Program-made: the position numbers and the translations under genes
In this document: positions 1 through 8,337 of the stretch, piece after piece
Position numbering within the stretch: the first letter of the stretch is position 1
Layout: each line of letters starts with the position of its first letter
IMG/VR virus record: IMGVR_UViG_3300040801_004532
Coordinates: 184,137-248,136 of that record
DNA length: 64,000 nt
From: a virus
Reading direction: 5' to 3' (one strand)
Notes under the pieces: model-generated
What the model was told of the DNA's origin: nothing
What the model saw: the letters and a program-made list of their open reading frames with translations, nothing else
The model's database searches: none

Positions 1-617
1 AATTAAAATACAATTCTGTTGAAGAGTCTGAATTTGATAAAAGCTATCTTGAAAATTATCAAAACAAATTGCATCGTTTAGCCGAAACGGCATCTTCTCT
101 CAACATGGAATTAAAAGAGAGCAACGAACTTGCTGAAATCCTTTTGTTCTGGAAAACCGGATTTTCTCCATCTGGTATCCCATCAATGTTGATTGATGAA
201 GCGATTCCTTTTATGAATGAGAAAATTTCAGAATATTTGGATATGATTACAAACGGAAGATATGTTGTTTCATTTGATACATTAGCTGAAACAAAAGCCG
301 GAGAATTTCGTGATAAGATTTCTGTTCATGTTTTAGATACCTTTACAAGGGCAAATTCAAGAACACAACTTTCAGGCGGTCAAACTAGAATTATTGATAT
401 TGCTACAATTTTGACTCTGGCGGATTTAAATTCAATGATTCAAGATGTCAAAATAAACATCATGCTTTTTGATGAAATCTTTGATAGTTTGGATGATGAA
501 AATGTTGGTTATGTTGCAAAAGTTTTAAATAAGTTAAAAATAGGAAAATCAATTTATATTATTTCACACCAACATCAAGATCATTTGGAGGCTGATGAAA
601 CGCTGAGATTTAACTAA
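1..617 (+). CDS. SbcC/gp46-like recombination ATPase, C-terminal part (5' truncated by window)
   Basis: The frame is open from the left edge, so this is only the C-terminal end of a longer protein. It carries the ABC-ATPase signature LSGGQ, followed by a Walker B segment (NIMLFDEIFDSLD) and a switch histidine (IISHQHQD). This order and spacing are those of the C-terminal half of SMC/Rad50/SbcC proteins, including T4 gp46, which works with a gp47 nuclease in recombination-dependent replication and host DNA breakdown. The coiled coil and N-terminal Walker A half must lie upstream. The stop overlaps the next start (TAATG). The exact family member (SbcC, gp46 or another Rad50-like protein) cannot be settled from this fragment. 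Confidence 0.75.
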   Translation, partial: LKYNSVEESEFDKSYLENYQNKLHRLAETASSLNMELKESNELAEILLFWKTGFSPSGIPSMLIDEAIPFMNEKISEYLDMITNGRYVVSFDTLAETKAGEFRDKISVHVLDTFTRANSRTQLSGGQTRIIDIATILTLADLNSMIQDVKINIMLFDEIFDSLDDENVGYVAKVLNKLKIGKSIYIISHQHQDHLEADETLRFN

Positions 618-1000
618 TGAAAATAAAAACAGATTTTGTCACAAATAGTTCATCAACATGCTATATATTTTCATGTAAAAAATATATTCCCAAGGAAGAA
701 TTTGGGTTTAAAAGATTCTTAGCCTTTGATAGCTTTATATGCACAAATAAAAGAGAAGAACTAATTGCATATGCAGATTGTATCCCCGTTAAGAAATGTG
801 ATTGGATAATGTCTGCAATAGGACCATCGAATTTTTATCAACTTTCAGAAAAAGAATTTAGCATGTGTATTGATCTAATAAATGCAGGAAAACACGTAGT
901 TACCGTAAGATTAGATCGTTCACAAGAATATAATATTAACTGTCTTATAGAAAAAATGGAGGAAACAAATTCAGTATTGGTACTCAAGGAGGAACATTGA
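617..1000 (+). CDS. Small protein with conserved N-terminal TDFVTNSSS motif, next to radical SAM enzyme
   Basis: 127 residues, function unknown. The first ten residues (MKIKTDFVTN) followed by SSS are nearly identical to the start of the protein at 39196-39726, although the two proteins are otherwise dissimilar. Both lie directly beside a radical SAM gene: here the stop overlaps the TTG start of the radical SAM gene (TTGA). The rest contains several cysteines and no domain I recognise. From memory, many unrelated bacterial and phage proteins start with a similar TDFVTNSSSSSF stretch; its role is not known to me. A modification-substrate or leader-like role is inference from the paired arrangement only. 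Confidence 0.7.
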   Translation: MKIKTDFVTNSSSTCYIFSCKKYIPKEEFGFKRFLAFDSFICTNKREELIAYADCIPVKKCDWIMSAIGPSNFYQLSEKEFSMCIDLINAGKHVVTVRLDRSQEYNINCLIEKMEETNSVLVLKEEH

Positions 1001-2061
1001 AATCATTAAATACAGCAAAGAGTCCGATAGCAATTGTAAATTGGTTGCTTACAAGAAAATGTAATCTTGAGTGCGACTATTGTGCAATTGTAAAAAATTA
1101 TCCAGACATGCCAAAAAGCTATCCGTTTGTGGGGCATTATTATCAAAATGAAATGTCAACTGAGGTTGTTCTTAAAGCCCTAGAAAAATTTCATAAATAT
1201 AATCCAAATACTTTTCATATCTTTTATGGAGGGGAACCCTTATTAAGAAAAGATTTAGCAACAATAATAAGTTTCTGTAATAACTTGGAGATTCCATATA
1301 CAATAATTAGTAATAACAGCGAAGCTGTGCAGCCTCTAATAGAAAAGCTTTTTGAAGAAGTTGGATTTGTTGAGGGGTTTACAAGCTCTGTTGATCCTAT
1401 TGTCTATACTCAAGAGGATTATGTTGATCCCTCAAGATTACACAAAAGCACTGAAGGATTATCTCGTTTAAAGCATATGAAGAAATGGGCAAATGTTAGG
1501 GACGTGGTTGCTGAAATAACAATTTCACAAGGCATGGAAAATTATTTAATTCCTTTAATTAAAGATTTGAGCGAAAACCAAATTTATAGCGATATTACTT
1601 TCGTTGATATTGCTAAAAATGACTTTTACGATTTTTCAAATGTTAGAGACGAGGAGTTTTTAGTTAAACCAACATTGAAATTAGCAAAGATTTTTCTGGA
1701 GTTACTTGAAAGCGATTATCTAATTCATATGAAAGATCTTCTTCTCCCAGAAATGTTTGATACACTCCCATCAAATTTTGATTGTGATCTTGAAAATCGA
1801 GTCCATAATGTTACAGTTGATGCAGATGGTAGTATGCGCTTATGTCTTAGAATAAAAGGTGAGGTAACTCCAACAATCCATGTTTCAAATTTGTTTGACT
1901 CATCAGGAGCCGTATCAAAAGATTTTTACGATTTAATGTGTGTTGATAAGAGAAGACATTGTGAATTATGCAATCACTCGTGTTTAATGATGAGCAAACA
2001 TATATCCAAAAGACCATCAAAGAAAGATATAATAGATAGTTTATTCCATAGGGAGGACTAA
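997..2061 (+). CDS. Radical SAM protein with C-terminal cysteine cluster (SPASM-like)
   Basis: 354 residues. Cysteines 22, 26 and 29 form the CX3CX2C motif (KCNLECDYC) that binds the 4Fe-4S cluster reducing S-adenosylmethionine. A YGGEPLLR segment follows, matching the GGE motif of the family. The C-terminal third holds further cysteines (around VDADGSMRLC and HCELCNHSC), consistent with a SPASM or twitch auxiliary cluster as in peptide- and protein-modifying radical SAM enzymes. The start is TTG at 997 behind a strong AAGGAGGA site; the ATG-less start overlaps the upstream stop. The adjacent TDFVTNSSS protein is a possible partner. The substrate is unknown. It is not QueE, which uses a different cysteine spacing. 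Confidence 0.85.
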   Translation: MKSLNTAKSPIAIVNWLLTRKCNLECDYCAIVKNYPDMPKSYPFVGHYYQNEMSTEVVLKALEKFHKYNPNTFHIFYGGEPLLRKDLATIISFCNNLEIPYTIISNNSEAVQPLIEKLFEEVGFVEGFTSSVDPIVYTQEDYVDPSRLHKSTEGLSRLKHMKKWANVRDVVAEITISQGMENYLIPLIKDLSENQIYSDITFVDIAKNDFYDFSNVRDEEFLVKPTLKLAKIFLELLESDYLIHMKDLLLPEMFDTLPSNFDCDLENRVHNVTVDADGSMRLCLRIKGEVTPTIHVSNLFDSSGAVSKDFYDLMCVDKRRHCELCNHSCLMMSKHISKRPSKKDIIDSLFHRED

Positions 2062-2064
2062 AAG

Positions 2065-2400
2065 ATGCCACAAGCTGACCAAGATGTTATTCGTAGCGCC
2101 ATTGAGTTTTGGGAAAAGGTATATCAGGCGGGAGAAGCAAAGGTAAAATTTACTAAGAAAACAGATGGAACAATCAGAATCATGCGGTTCACTCTTGATT
2201 TTAGCAGGATCCCAAAAAAGCAACATCCAAAAAGTGTAAATATGGCACAGATCCTAAGGTTAATTCAAAAGAGTGGAATTATCCATGTTTATGATTTGGA
2301 CAAAAAAGAGTGGAGATCGGTTCCTTTTAGAAGCGTTGATTGGCTTGAGATCGGAGATGAACGATACAAGATAAGACCATTTAAAAGGGGTGAGAAATGA
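2065..2400 (+). CDS. WYL_2 (DUF2693)-like small beta-barrel protein
   Basis: 111 residues. The centre reads VKFTKKTDGTIRIMRFTLD, then a proline-rich loop and VYDLDKKEWRSVPFRSVDW, which matches my recollection of the phage WYL_2/DUF2693 Sm-like barrel family (a 'KkdGtiR.m..TL ... vyDldk.eWRsfr.d.i..w' pattern). Such small proteins are common in large phages; their molecular role is unclear, with nucleic-acid or ligand binding suspected from the WYL relationship. It sits behind a GGGAGG site and overlaps the next gene by ATGA, so it is co-translated with the downstream genes that lead into the ubiquitin-like cluster. Confidence 0.6.
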   Translation: MPQADQDVIRSAIEFWEKVYQAGEAKVKFTKKTDGTIRIMRFTLDFSRIPKKQHPKSVNMAQILRLIQKSGIIHVYDLDKKEWRSVPFRSVDWLEIGDERYKIRPFKRGEK

Positions 2401-2777
2401 CAGTTATAAATGATATTTTGAAAGAAATGAAAACAACAGATCTGACCCAACAGGTCAGACAATTTTGTGATATAATAACAAAAGAAGAAAGAGAAAAATT
2501 TAAAAATCCGGAACTATTACCGAGAGGTGCCAATGTTTTCCTTTCAATTGAAGTACCAGGGAGAAGCGATAAGGAAATCGGTTTTTTAACATTAGAACGT
2601 GAAGGAGAAGAAGACTATTTAATTGTCTATCATACCCTGGAAAAATATAGAGTTTCATCTGATCCAGAGAATATGATACCACCAAGACGAAGAAAAGTAT
2701 GGGCAGTTAATGAAAACAAGGCTGAAAAAATTTTAACCCAGTTTGCTAAAACCGTGAAACTTTTAAGAGGTGAATAA
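2397..2777 (+). CDS. Hypothetical protein, coupled to upstream and downstream genes
   Basis: 126 residues, not recognised. The sequence looks like a helical N-terminus (about residues 1-40), a central beta-rich segment (VFLSIEVPG, IGFLTLERE, YLIVYHTLEKYRVS) and a C-terminal helix (NKAEKILTQFAKTVKLL). The start overlaps the upstream stop (ATGA) and the stop lies immediately before the next ATG, with an AGAGGTG site inside its end. Its place suggests it belongs to the same translational unit as the 857-residue protein, the JAB peptidase and the E1-like proteins, but nothing in the sequence itself shows a function. Confidence 0.6.
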   Translation: MTVINDILKEMKTTDLTQQVRQFCDIITKEEREKFKNPELLPRGANVFLSIEVPGRSDKEIGFLTLEREGEEDYLIVYHTLEKYRVSSDPENMIPPRRRKVWAVNENKAEKILTQFAKTVKLLRGE

Positions 2778-5351
2778 ATGAAAGATGTTCTGTTAGGTAC
2801 TTCGAATCTAGGAGAAAATCGAGCAGTTGAAGAGATAAGGATTAGCCCAAATTATGCAAATCTGATAATATCAACATTCGAAGGTACAAAGGAGGATGAT
2901 TCTACCCCAGCTATTAAACGAAAAACTATATTCACTAAAGATTATATTTCCAAATTAAATGAGTCAAATAAATTATTTACTGGAAATGTTATGCCTCCGA
3001 ATTGCAGATATATAGAACCAATCAACAGAGGGGTCATTGCAGTTATTGAAGAACCCCCTTCATTTAGGACAATTTTTGTTGATAGAGACCTCCGGGAGGA
3101 ATTTAATGTATTATCAAAACAAGGACGCTTGGATGAATATGAAATACCAAAGAATTTCTTAGAGAAAAACAGACAACCATACTACCTTAATTTAGCAATA
3201 CCTTATACCATCTTTCTTATGTGGATAACGGAATATTTCAGCGTTGGAATAACTGAAGTATATTTTCGTACAAATCAATTGATGGGTCTTTCAGACAACC
3301 TTCTTTTAGCTCCATTTTTAAATATACCAACTGAGCAACGAATTTGCTATCAATCTGGAAATAAATGTATATCCCTAACTGCAGCTATACAACAAGGGAT
3401 TAAGGCCTTTTGGGAATCAACATTTAACTCAGATTATACACACAATTATGAAAGTTATAAAGAAACCCCAGTCGTTGGAAATTATCTTGAATGGCAAGCT
3501 ATGTCTAAAATAAATCCATTGTTTATCTATAACGCAGACTGGCAAGTTAGGCCTTATAATTTAGGTCAAAGAATTAACAATTTAATTGAGCAGGCAGGAG
3601 GAAGGTCAAAAAATAAATTCGGTTATGCAGAACTTGCTGACTTATTTTATTCAAGACTAGATTCAGGCGTTGATATAAAACCTTCTCCAAGATCTAAAAA
3701 TAAATATAGATTGTTTTTTGATATAGCAAATAGTCTATATTTAGATGATATACTTCATATTGAAGTTGGCGATACATTTAAAACACATGATGGAAAGATA
3801 GCATATATTGACTCTCTTGCTGGATTTTCAGATGGGAGCGAAATTAAATATATCCAAATAGATATTAATGGAAAAAAACATCTGATGAAATATACAAAGG
3901 AATGTAAAAAATTCCTTTTTGATAAAGTAAAAGAAGACCGATTTGCCAAAGAATATACGTTATCAAATGGCCAGGTGATTAAGGAAGGTGATATACTTAT
4001 TATAAAACCAACTAAATCTATGGAAATTTTCAGACGAGTTGAATATATAAGAAAAAGCCGTGGCCTTGAAGAAGATGCAGAAATAAGAGTTGGTCGAAAT
4101 TATTACCTTGCATCAAGATTAAAAGCTGAAAAGTTAGATGCTGATGAACCCATATATAAAGGTGTAAAACTAATAAAAGATAAAGAGTATATTATCTCTA
4201 CTGGTGGAGGTGGTATATTTTCTGAGGGTTATAGATGTAAATTTGAAAAACTTGATGCTCACAGAGATTCGTTAGTAGCATCATTTATTCAAAGTGGGGG
4301 ACGAAGACGAACTCTAAACCTGTCGGTTCCAAGACAAACCCAACTAGCTTATCCACTTGATCAAACTAAGCCACTTAAGACAGGAATCTCAAAAATAGGG
4401 AGAAAAGTCTTCACAGTAACTAAAAATGGATCTCATCCAAGCAAAGAAGGAATGTGGCAAGTGGGTCCATCTCTAATATTTGACGGCAGTTATGCAGTAA
4501 ATGCTTTAACTGTTGGGGATTTTATTAAAGAACTATATGATGACGATAAATTTCATATATCCGGGGTAGATTTTGATATTGATTTTGCAATTGGTGAAAA
4601 GGTTGTCGTAGCCAATTGGGAAGACCCCCTTTCTGTTCTATCTGTAAAAACTATTCAGGGGTTTAAGGAAACAGATAATCATTTCGATTTTGTCCTTTCA
4701 GATAAAGCAGGCAATTTAACAACAGAGCAATTTATTGATCCCCAATCAAATATCTATTCTGGCAAAATTAGAAAGGTTACAAATAAATGGGGACGATTAT
4801 CAGTTGGTACAAAAATTATTGCTGATGTACCAGGAATCCCCAACTTTCCGAAGAAGGACGTAAATATTATTGTTGCTTTCATTATTGATATACCAGACGA
4901 ACCGTTAGTATTGTGTTCAAATGGTTGTACGTTATGGTATAACGATGTCGTAGAAAAATTTAAGAAGATAAAGATGGGATCAAAACAATGGGAAAAGCTA
5001 CAACATGTTCCCCTAGATTTATCAAAGATTAAATTTCAGGCAGGGGATGTGGTTAACGGATTCTCTGACTTTAGAGAGTCTGGTGGATACCTTTTATATG
5101 ACCCATCACCAACCAGATCACTGAAAGCAATGCCAATGAATGTTATGCATATTGGAGACGAAGGATATCATTATGTTGCTGATAAATATTTTATGAATGA
5201 TATGATTTTCGATTGTATTCCAGCTCCAAGAGTCGCAACAACTAAAGTTGCCGATTCTGATATAGTTAAGGGATATTTAAATATTAATAGTTACCAGATT
5301 GAAGAAGATGATAGTTCAATATTTTCATTTCTGAAACCAAAGGAGAATTAA
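2778..5351 (+). CDS. Large protein with E2/PRTRC-B-like N-terminal region (tentative)
   Basis: 857 residues. No motif is certain, but residues about 135-225 run: two hydrophobic strands, then VYFRTNQL, LLLAPFLNI, RICYQSG (Cys190) and FWESTFNSDYTHN. That order resembles, from memory, the prokaryotic E2-like (Prok-E2_D, PRTRC protein B) pattern of a strand, 'aPFpNv', an 'R(V/I)C' cysteine and an 'FF.S.FTH' helix. If so, Cys190 would be the thioester cysteine. The remaining 600 residues, with many beta-type stretches and no recognised domain, are unexplained. It overlaps the JAB gene start by one base (TAATG) and is preceded by an AGAGGTG site. Alternative: an unrelated large phage protein. Confidence 0.5.
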   Translation: MKDVLLGTSNLGENRAVEEIRISPNYANLIISTFEGTKEDDSTPAIKRKTIFTKDYISKLNESNKLFTGNVMPPNCRYIEPINRGVIAVIEEPPSFRTIFVDRDLREEFNVLSKQGRLDEYEIPKNFLEKNRQPYYLNLAIPYTIFLMWITEYFSVGITEVYFRTNQLMGLSDNLLLAPFLNIPTEQRICYQSGNKCISLTAAIQQGIKAFWESTFNSDYTHNYESYKETPVVGNYLEWQAMSKINPLFIYNADWQVRPYNLGQRINNLIEQAGGRSKNKFGYAELADLFYSRLDSGVDIKPSPRSKNKYRLFFDIANSLYLDDILHIEVGDTFKTHDGKIAYIDSLAGFSDGSEIKYIQIDINGKKHLMKYTKECKKFLFDKVKEDRFAKEYTLSNGQVIKEGDILIIKPTKSMEIFRRVEYIRKSRGLEEDAEIRVGRNYYLASRLKAEKLDADEPIYKGVKLIKDKEYIISTGGGGIFSEGYRCKFEKLDAHRDSLVASFIQSGGRRRTLNLSVPRQTQLAYPLDQTKPLKTGISKIGRKVFTVTKNGSHPSKEGMWQVGPSLIFDGSYAVNALTVGDFIKELYDDDKFHISGVDFDIDFAIGEKVVVANWEDPLSVLSVKTIQGFKETDNHFDFVLSDKAGNLTTEQFIDPQSNIYSGKIRKVTNKWGRLSVGTKIIADVPGIPNFPKKDVNIIVAFIIDIPDEPLVLCSNGCTLWYNDVVEKFKKIKMGSKQWEKLQHVPLDLSKIKFQAGDVVNGFSDFRESGGYLLYDPSPTRSLKAMPMNVMHIGDEGYHYVADKYFMNDMIFDCIPAPRVATTKVADSDIVKGYLNINSYQIEEDDSSIFSFLKPKEN

Positions 5352-7057
5352 TGTTTACAGTATTCGTGAATGATGGCACACAGGAAATGCCAGACGATGA
5401 TATTATGTATATTGTTGGGAAAGAGGGTATATTCCTAAAGAAAAAAATGGGAATTATGGAAAGCATTGCTCCCGTTAAAAACATTTCTATTCTAGAGAGT
5501 GTCGGTTCAATGGCGAAAATGCATATTCCGCCCATTCCTGGTCCAACATTTGCAAAGGCGGTTTCCTTTTTCAGAGAAGTTTATAAAGAACATTTTGGAG
5601 AGTCGATTGTTCTTATATTCTTCAATGAAAAAAGTGGAAGATATAAATTATTTCCGCCACATCAAAAGGTTACATCTGCATCATTAGATTACAATAGAGG
5701 CATTACCATCGAAGGATGGACTATGGTTGGAACAATTCATAGTCATGGAGGTATGTCAGCATTCCATTCGGGTGTTGATGATGATGATGAAAAAACATTC
5801 GATGGATTGCATATTACAGTTGGAAATGTAAAAGATGAGGATGTAAGCATCTCTGCATCTATTGTATCCAACGGCTATCGCTTTATGATTGAACCAGAAG
5901 AATATATAAAGCAAGTCAAAAAGACAAAAGAAATTGATGAAGAAAGAACAAGCTATTCAACCAAAGTTTATAAATATGATCCAGTTCAAAAGAAAACTGT
6001 GCTTGATGTAGAGGCAAGCAAAAAAAGAGCCTATAGCTGGAGAAAATATGATAAACGATATAGAGTTATGGTTCCCGAAAGCAAAAGCAAACATCCAGAA
6101 ACATGGATGAACAATGTTGAAAAGGGGACTTATGCCTACAGACGTGGTGGATATTACGGCGGTTATTACGGCAATTATGGGGGATGGGGACATCATTACG
6201 ATAGAAGTGCATGGGGTCAAAGATTCCTGCCTGCCAAAACCCCTACCCAGACAACAAAACCAGGATCACCTCCGTTAAATGTTGGTCCATCGGCCAATGT
6301 AAAACCCGTTGAATTTCCAACTCATGATATACCAGTAGACCCAGATATGCCTTGCCTTACATGCAAGCATAGAGAGTGTAAAATTCTGGGTGAAGCAGAA
6401 GACGAATTTGATGAAGATTTTTATAAATGCGAGAACTGTGGTACCATATACCATGGTGAAATTGATATTTGCGATAAGTGCAATACAGATGATCATTTAA
6501 TTCTTATTGAGGCCAAAGATATGAAAGACCTATATGAGCCTCTTGTTCTTGATGAAATTGACAGAGATGCAGCTATAGCAGCACAACCAGATCAGCTTGG
6601 CTTTACATCATGCCCAGTTTGCAAAAGCGTATTTATGCGATTGGAAACTGATGACGAATGCCCATTTTGTAGTGCAGCGCTTGAAGGAGACAATGAATTA
6701 TTAACAAAACAAGTCGAATGCCCGTGGTGCTATCAAGGGGTATATGAAACAAAATTAGATCATCAACGACGGTGCCCATATTGCCGAAATGAAATCCCTT
6801 TGGATGCCAAACTTTTGACCATAGGATTTGATCCAGATGATGAAATTGAAAATCATATGAGATCTGATTCCGGGCCAGAAGATGAACAATCTGAAGATTT
6901 TCATGAAGAGGTCTTGCGTCAAGCTAAGCAAGCCGACGAATCAATCGAACGAATCCCCGATCCCAGTAAATCTGAAATTCCTATTTCATCCAGATTTACA
7001 GCTAAAAGGATCAAAGATATGATGCGTAAAGCATTTAGGGGGAAAGGTCATGCCTGA
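5351..7057 (+). CDS. JAMM/JAB-domain metallopeptidase with zinc-ribbon tail
   Basis: 568 residues. The JAMM signature HxH-X7-S-X2-D is complete: His130 and His132 (IHSHGG), Ser140 and Asp143, with Glu84 a candidate for the catalytic glutamate. JAB proteases remove ubiquitin-like proteins or mature their C-termini. A charged linker follows, then a Gly/Tyr-rich stretch (about residues 262-280), a proline-rich linker and four paired CxxC knuckles between about residues 333 and 480, as in zinc ribbons. The end is acidic, then basic. The gene overlaps the ThiF-like gene downstream (start at 7050 lies inside it). With two E1-like proteins and a ubiquitin-like protein next door, a role in processing that protein is the best inference. 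Confidence 0.85.
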   Translation: MFTVFVNDGTQEMPDDDIMYIVGKEGIFLKKKMGIMESIAPVKNISILESVGSMAKMHIPPIPGPTFAKAVSFFREVYKEHFGESIVLIFFNEKSGRYKLFPPHQKVTSASLDYNRGITIEGWTMVGTIHSHGGMSAFHSGVDDDDEKTFDGLHITVGNVKDEDVSISASIVSNGYRFMIEPEEYIKQVKKTKEIDEERTSYSTKVYKYDPVQKKTVLDVEASKKRAYSWRKYDKRYRVMVPESKSKHPETWMNNVEKGTYAYRRGGYYGGYYGNYGGWGHHYDRSAWGQRFLPAKTPTQTTKPGSPPLNVGPSANVKPVEFPTHDIPVDPDMPCLTCKHRECKILGEAEDEFDEDFYKCENCGTIYHGEIDICDKCNTDDHLILIEAKDMKDLYEPLVLDEIDRDAAIAAQPDQLGFTSCPVCKSVFMRLETDDECPFCSAALEGDNELLTKQVECPWCYQGVYETKLDHQRRCPYCRNEIPLDAKLLTIGFDPDDEIENHMRSDSGPEDEQSEDFHEEVLRQAKQADESIERIPDPSKSEIPISSRFTAKRIKDMMRKAFRGKGHA

Positions 7058-7736
7058 AAACCTAAATATTGTTATAATAGGGCTGGGAGGTATTGGTTCT
7101 GTTTTATCAGAAAGATTAAGTCGATTTCTAAATTATAATAGAGAATTGAAAACAAATATACTATTAGTTGATGGTGATTCATACGAGCCAAAAAATCAAG
7201 ATAGACAAGATTTCCTACAATTCGGAAACAAAGCCGAAATTAAGGCTGATGAATTAGCGATGAAATTTGGCGAGATTGAATTTGATGCCGTTGGTGAATA
7301 TATAAACGACGGCAATATTTCAGAAACAATACGGGATGGAGACATTATCTTCATTTGTGTTGACAATCACAAATCCAGAATGATAATTAACAATTACTGT
7401 AAAACTTTAACCAATGTTATTTTAATTTCTGGTGGGAATGAGCTTACAGATGGAAATGCACAACTTTATGTCAGAGAAGGAGGTGTGGATAAAACTCCCG
7501 ACTTGTGTACATACCATCCAGAGATAGCAAATCCCGACGATAAATTACCCGAAGAAATGTCTTGTGAAGAATTATCCCAGTCAGAGCCACAGTTGTATTT
7601 TACAAATCTAGGAGTGGCTACTCTTATGTGTTGGATGTTTTATAATGCGTTTGTCAATAAAGTATATGATAGATCCGAAGCTTATTTCGATATTCTTACA
7701 ATGTCTGCAGACTCCAAAATCCGAGTTACAAAGTGA
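7050..7736 (+). CDS. E1/ThiF-like adenylyltransferase, PRTRC-ThiF type
   Basis: 228 residues. A Rossmann ATP-binding loop GLGGIG sits at residues 11-16, an acidic end of strand 2 at Asp41/Asp43, and NQDRQD at 49-54 corresponds to the NxxRQ element of E1/ThiF/MoeB enzymes that adenylate the C-terminal glycine of ubiquitin-like proteins. The C-terminal part MSCEELSQSEPQ, then TNLGVATLMCW, resembles the 'SC.ea..kqd.f.N...A' pattern I remember from PRTRC-system ThiF proteins; Cys172 or Cys153 could be the thioester cysteine. It is shorter than typical ThiF. The start lies inside the JAB gene behind a strong GGGGGAAAGG site. Confidence 0.8.
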   Translation: MPENLNIVIIGLGGIGSVLSERLSRFLNYNRELKTNILLVDGDSYEPKNQDRQDFLQFGNKAEIKADELAMKFGEIEFDAVGEYINDGNISETIRDGDIIFICVDNHKSRMIINNYCKTLTNVILISGGNELTDGNAQLYVREGGVDKTPDLCTYHPEIANPDDKLPEEMSCEELSQSEPQLYFTNLGVATLMCWMFYNAFVNKVYDRSEAYFDILTMSADSKIRVTK

Positions 7737-7788
7737 ATTGTGAATCTCGGATCAACCAAACTTTTTCTTTCGAAGGGAGAAATGAACA

Positions 7789-8262
7789 ATGGGTGCAACT
7801 TTTACTCGTGATCAACTGGAAGTCAAGACCGCAGTCGAACTGAAACGTATGTGCGTGGACGAGCTGGGAATCCCCGGGATGACCAAAAAGCCGAAGGCCG
7901 TGGTCATCAACGCAATCATGGAAAAATTCGGGACCAGAACCGTGGCCTCCGGCGGCACCATCTCCAAAGATGGTGGCAAAATGACCGGAATGGAATGGCA
8001 GGCCCGAAGTGTCATGACCAAACCGGGTGCTCCTACCGGTGCCAAAACAACCACAACCATCCATGTTTCCTGCGGTGCCTCCGCCGGGAATTTCCCCGTA
8101 GCGGGCCGCAAGGTTTCCGAAGTCGGGGAATTCCTCCGGGAAGTTCTGAACGTGGATCGCCTATCGACCGGCCTGGTCAACGGCCATGAAGTCGACGCCG
8201 GCTATGTCCTGAAACCCGGCGACAATCTCGAGTTCCTCAAACCGGCAGGTAAAAAGGGATAA
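7789..8262 (+). CDS. Ubiquitin-like beta-grasp protein with N-terminal SAP-like domain, G+C-rich
   Basis: 157 residues. Residues about 11-48 fit a SAP/HeH helix-turn-helix pattern (ELKRMCVDELGIPGM, then VVINAIMEKFG), often nucleic-acid binding. Residues about 88-157 fit a beta-grasp fold: strand TTTTIHVSCG, a helix (EVGEFLREVL), VNGHEVDAGYVLKPGDNLEFL and a C-terminal PAGKKG tail, recalling ThiS/MoaD ('vNge...LkdGD.vei') and the GxKG ending of PRTRC protein C. Two JAMM/E1 neighbours support the reading. Base use is unlike the neighbours: 34 of 60 bases are G or C at 7861-7920 and 37 of 60 at 8101-8160, against 15 of 60 at 7381-7440 and 8821-8880. The start follows a GAAGGGAG site. Confidence 0.75.
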   Translation: MGATFTRDQLEVKTAVELKRMCVDELGIPGMTKKPKAVVINAIMEKFGTRTVASGGTISKDGGKMTGMEWQARSVMTKPGAPTGAKTTTTIHVSCGASAGNFPVAGRKVSEVGEFLREVLNVDRLSTGLVNGHEVDAGYVLKPGDNLEFLKPAGKKG

Positions 8263-8264
8263 AC

Positions 8265-8309
8265 TGCCATATTAAGCAGTATGTTAGAAGGGGGGCCTCC
8301 GGGCCCCCC
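8265..8309 (+). terminator. G+C-rich hairpins after the ubiquitin-like gene (possible attenuator)
   Basis: Two hairpins fill the gap before the second E1-like gene: ACTGC (8265-8269) with GCAGT (8276-8280), and a strong GGGGGGCC (8290-8297) with GGCCCCCC (8302-8309) around a 4-base loop. No clear T-run follows (AATCTTAAAA), so this may be a weak terminator, an attenuator or an mRNA-end stabiliser that separates expression of the ubiquitin-like gene from the genes after it. It shows the same high G+C character as the gene before it, so both may have arrived together. Confidence 0.5.
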
Positions 8310-8337
8310 AATCTTAAAAAAGAGAGGAAATGTATTA

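Noticed and set aside
997-2061. QueE (7-carboxy-7-deazaguanine synthase), suggested by FolE2 in the same strand block
   Set aside because: QueE has a long insertion in the cysteine motif; this protein has plain CX3CX2C plus a C-terminal cluster.
7726-8189. Long reading frames on both strands overlapping the ubiquitin-like gene
   Set aside because: They result from the G+C-rich sequence, which has few stop codons; they have no ribosome-binding site and unlikely composition.
8281-8337. A start of the second E1-like gene at ATG 8281
   Set aside because: It would translate through a strong G+C-rich hairpin and has no ribosome-binding site, while GTG 8338 has one and begins just before the Rossmann strand.
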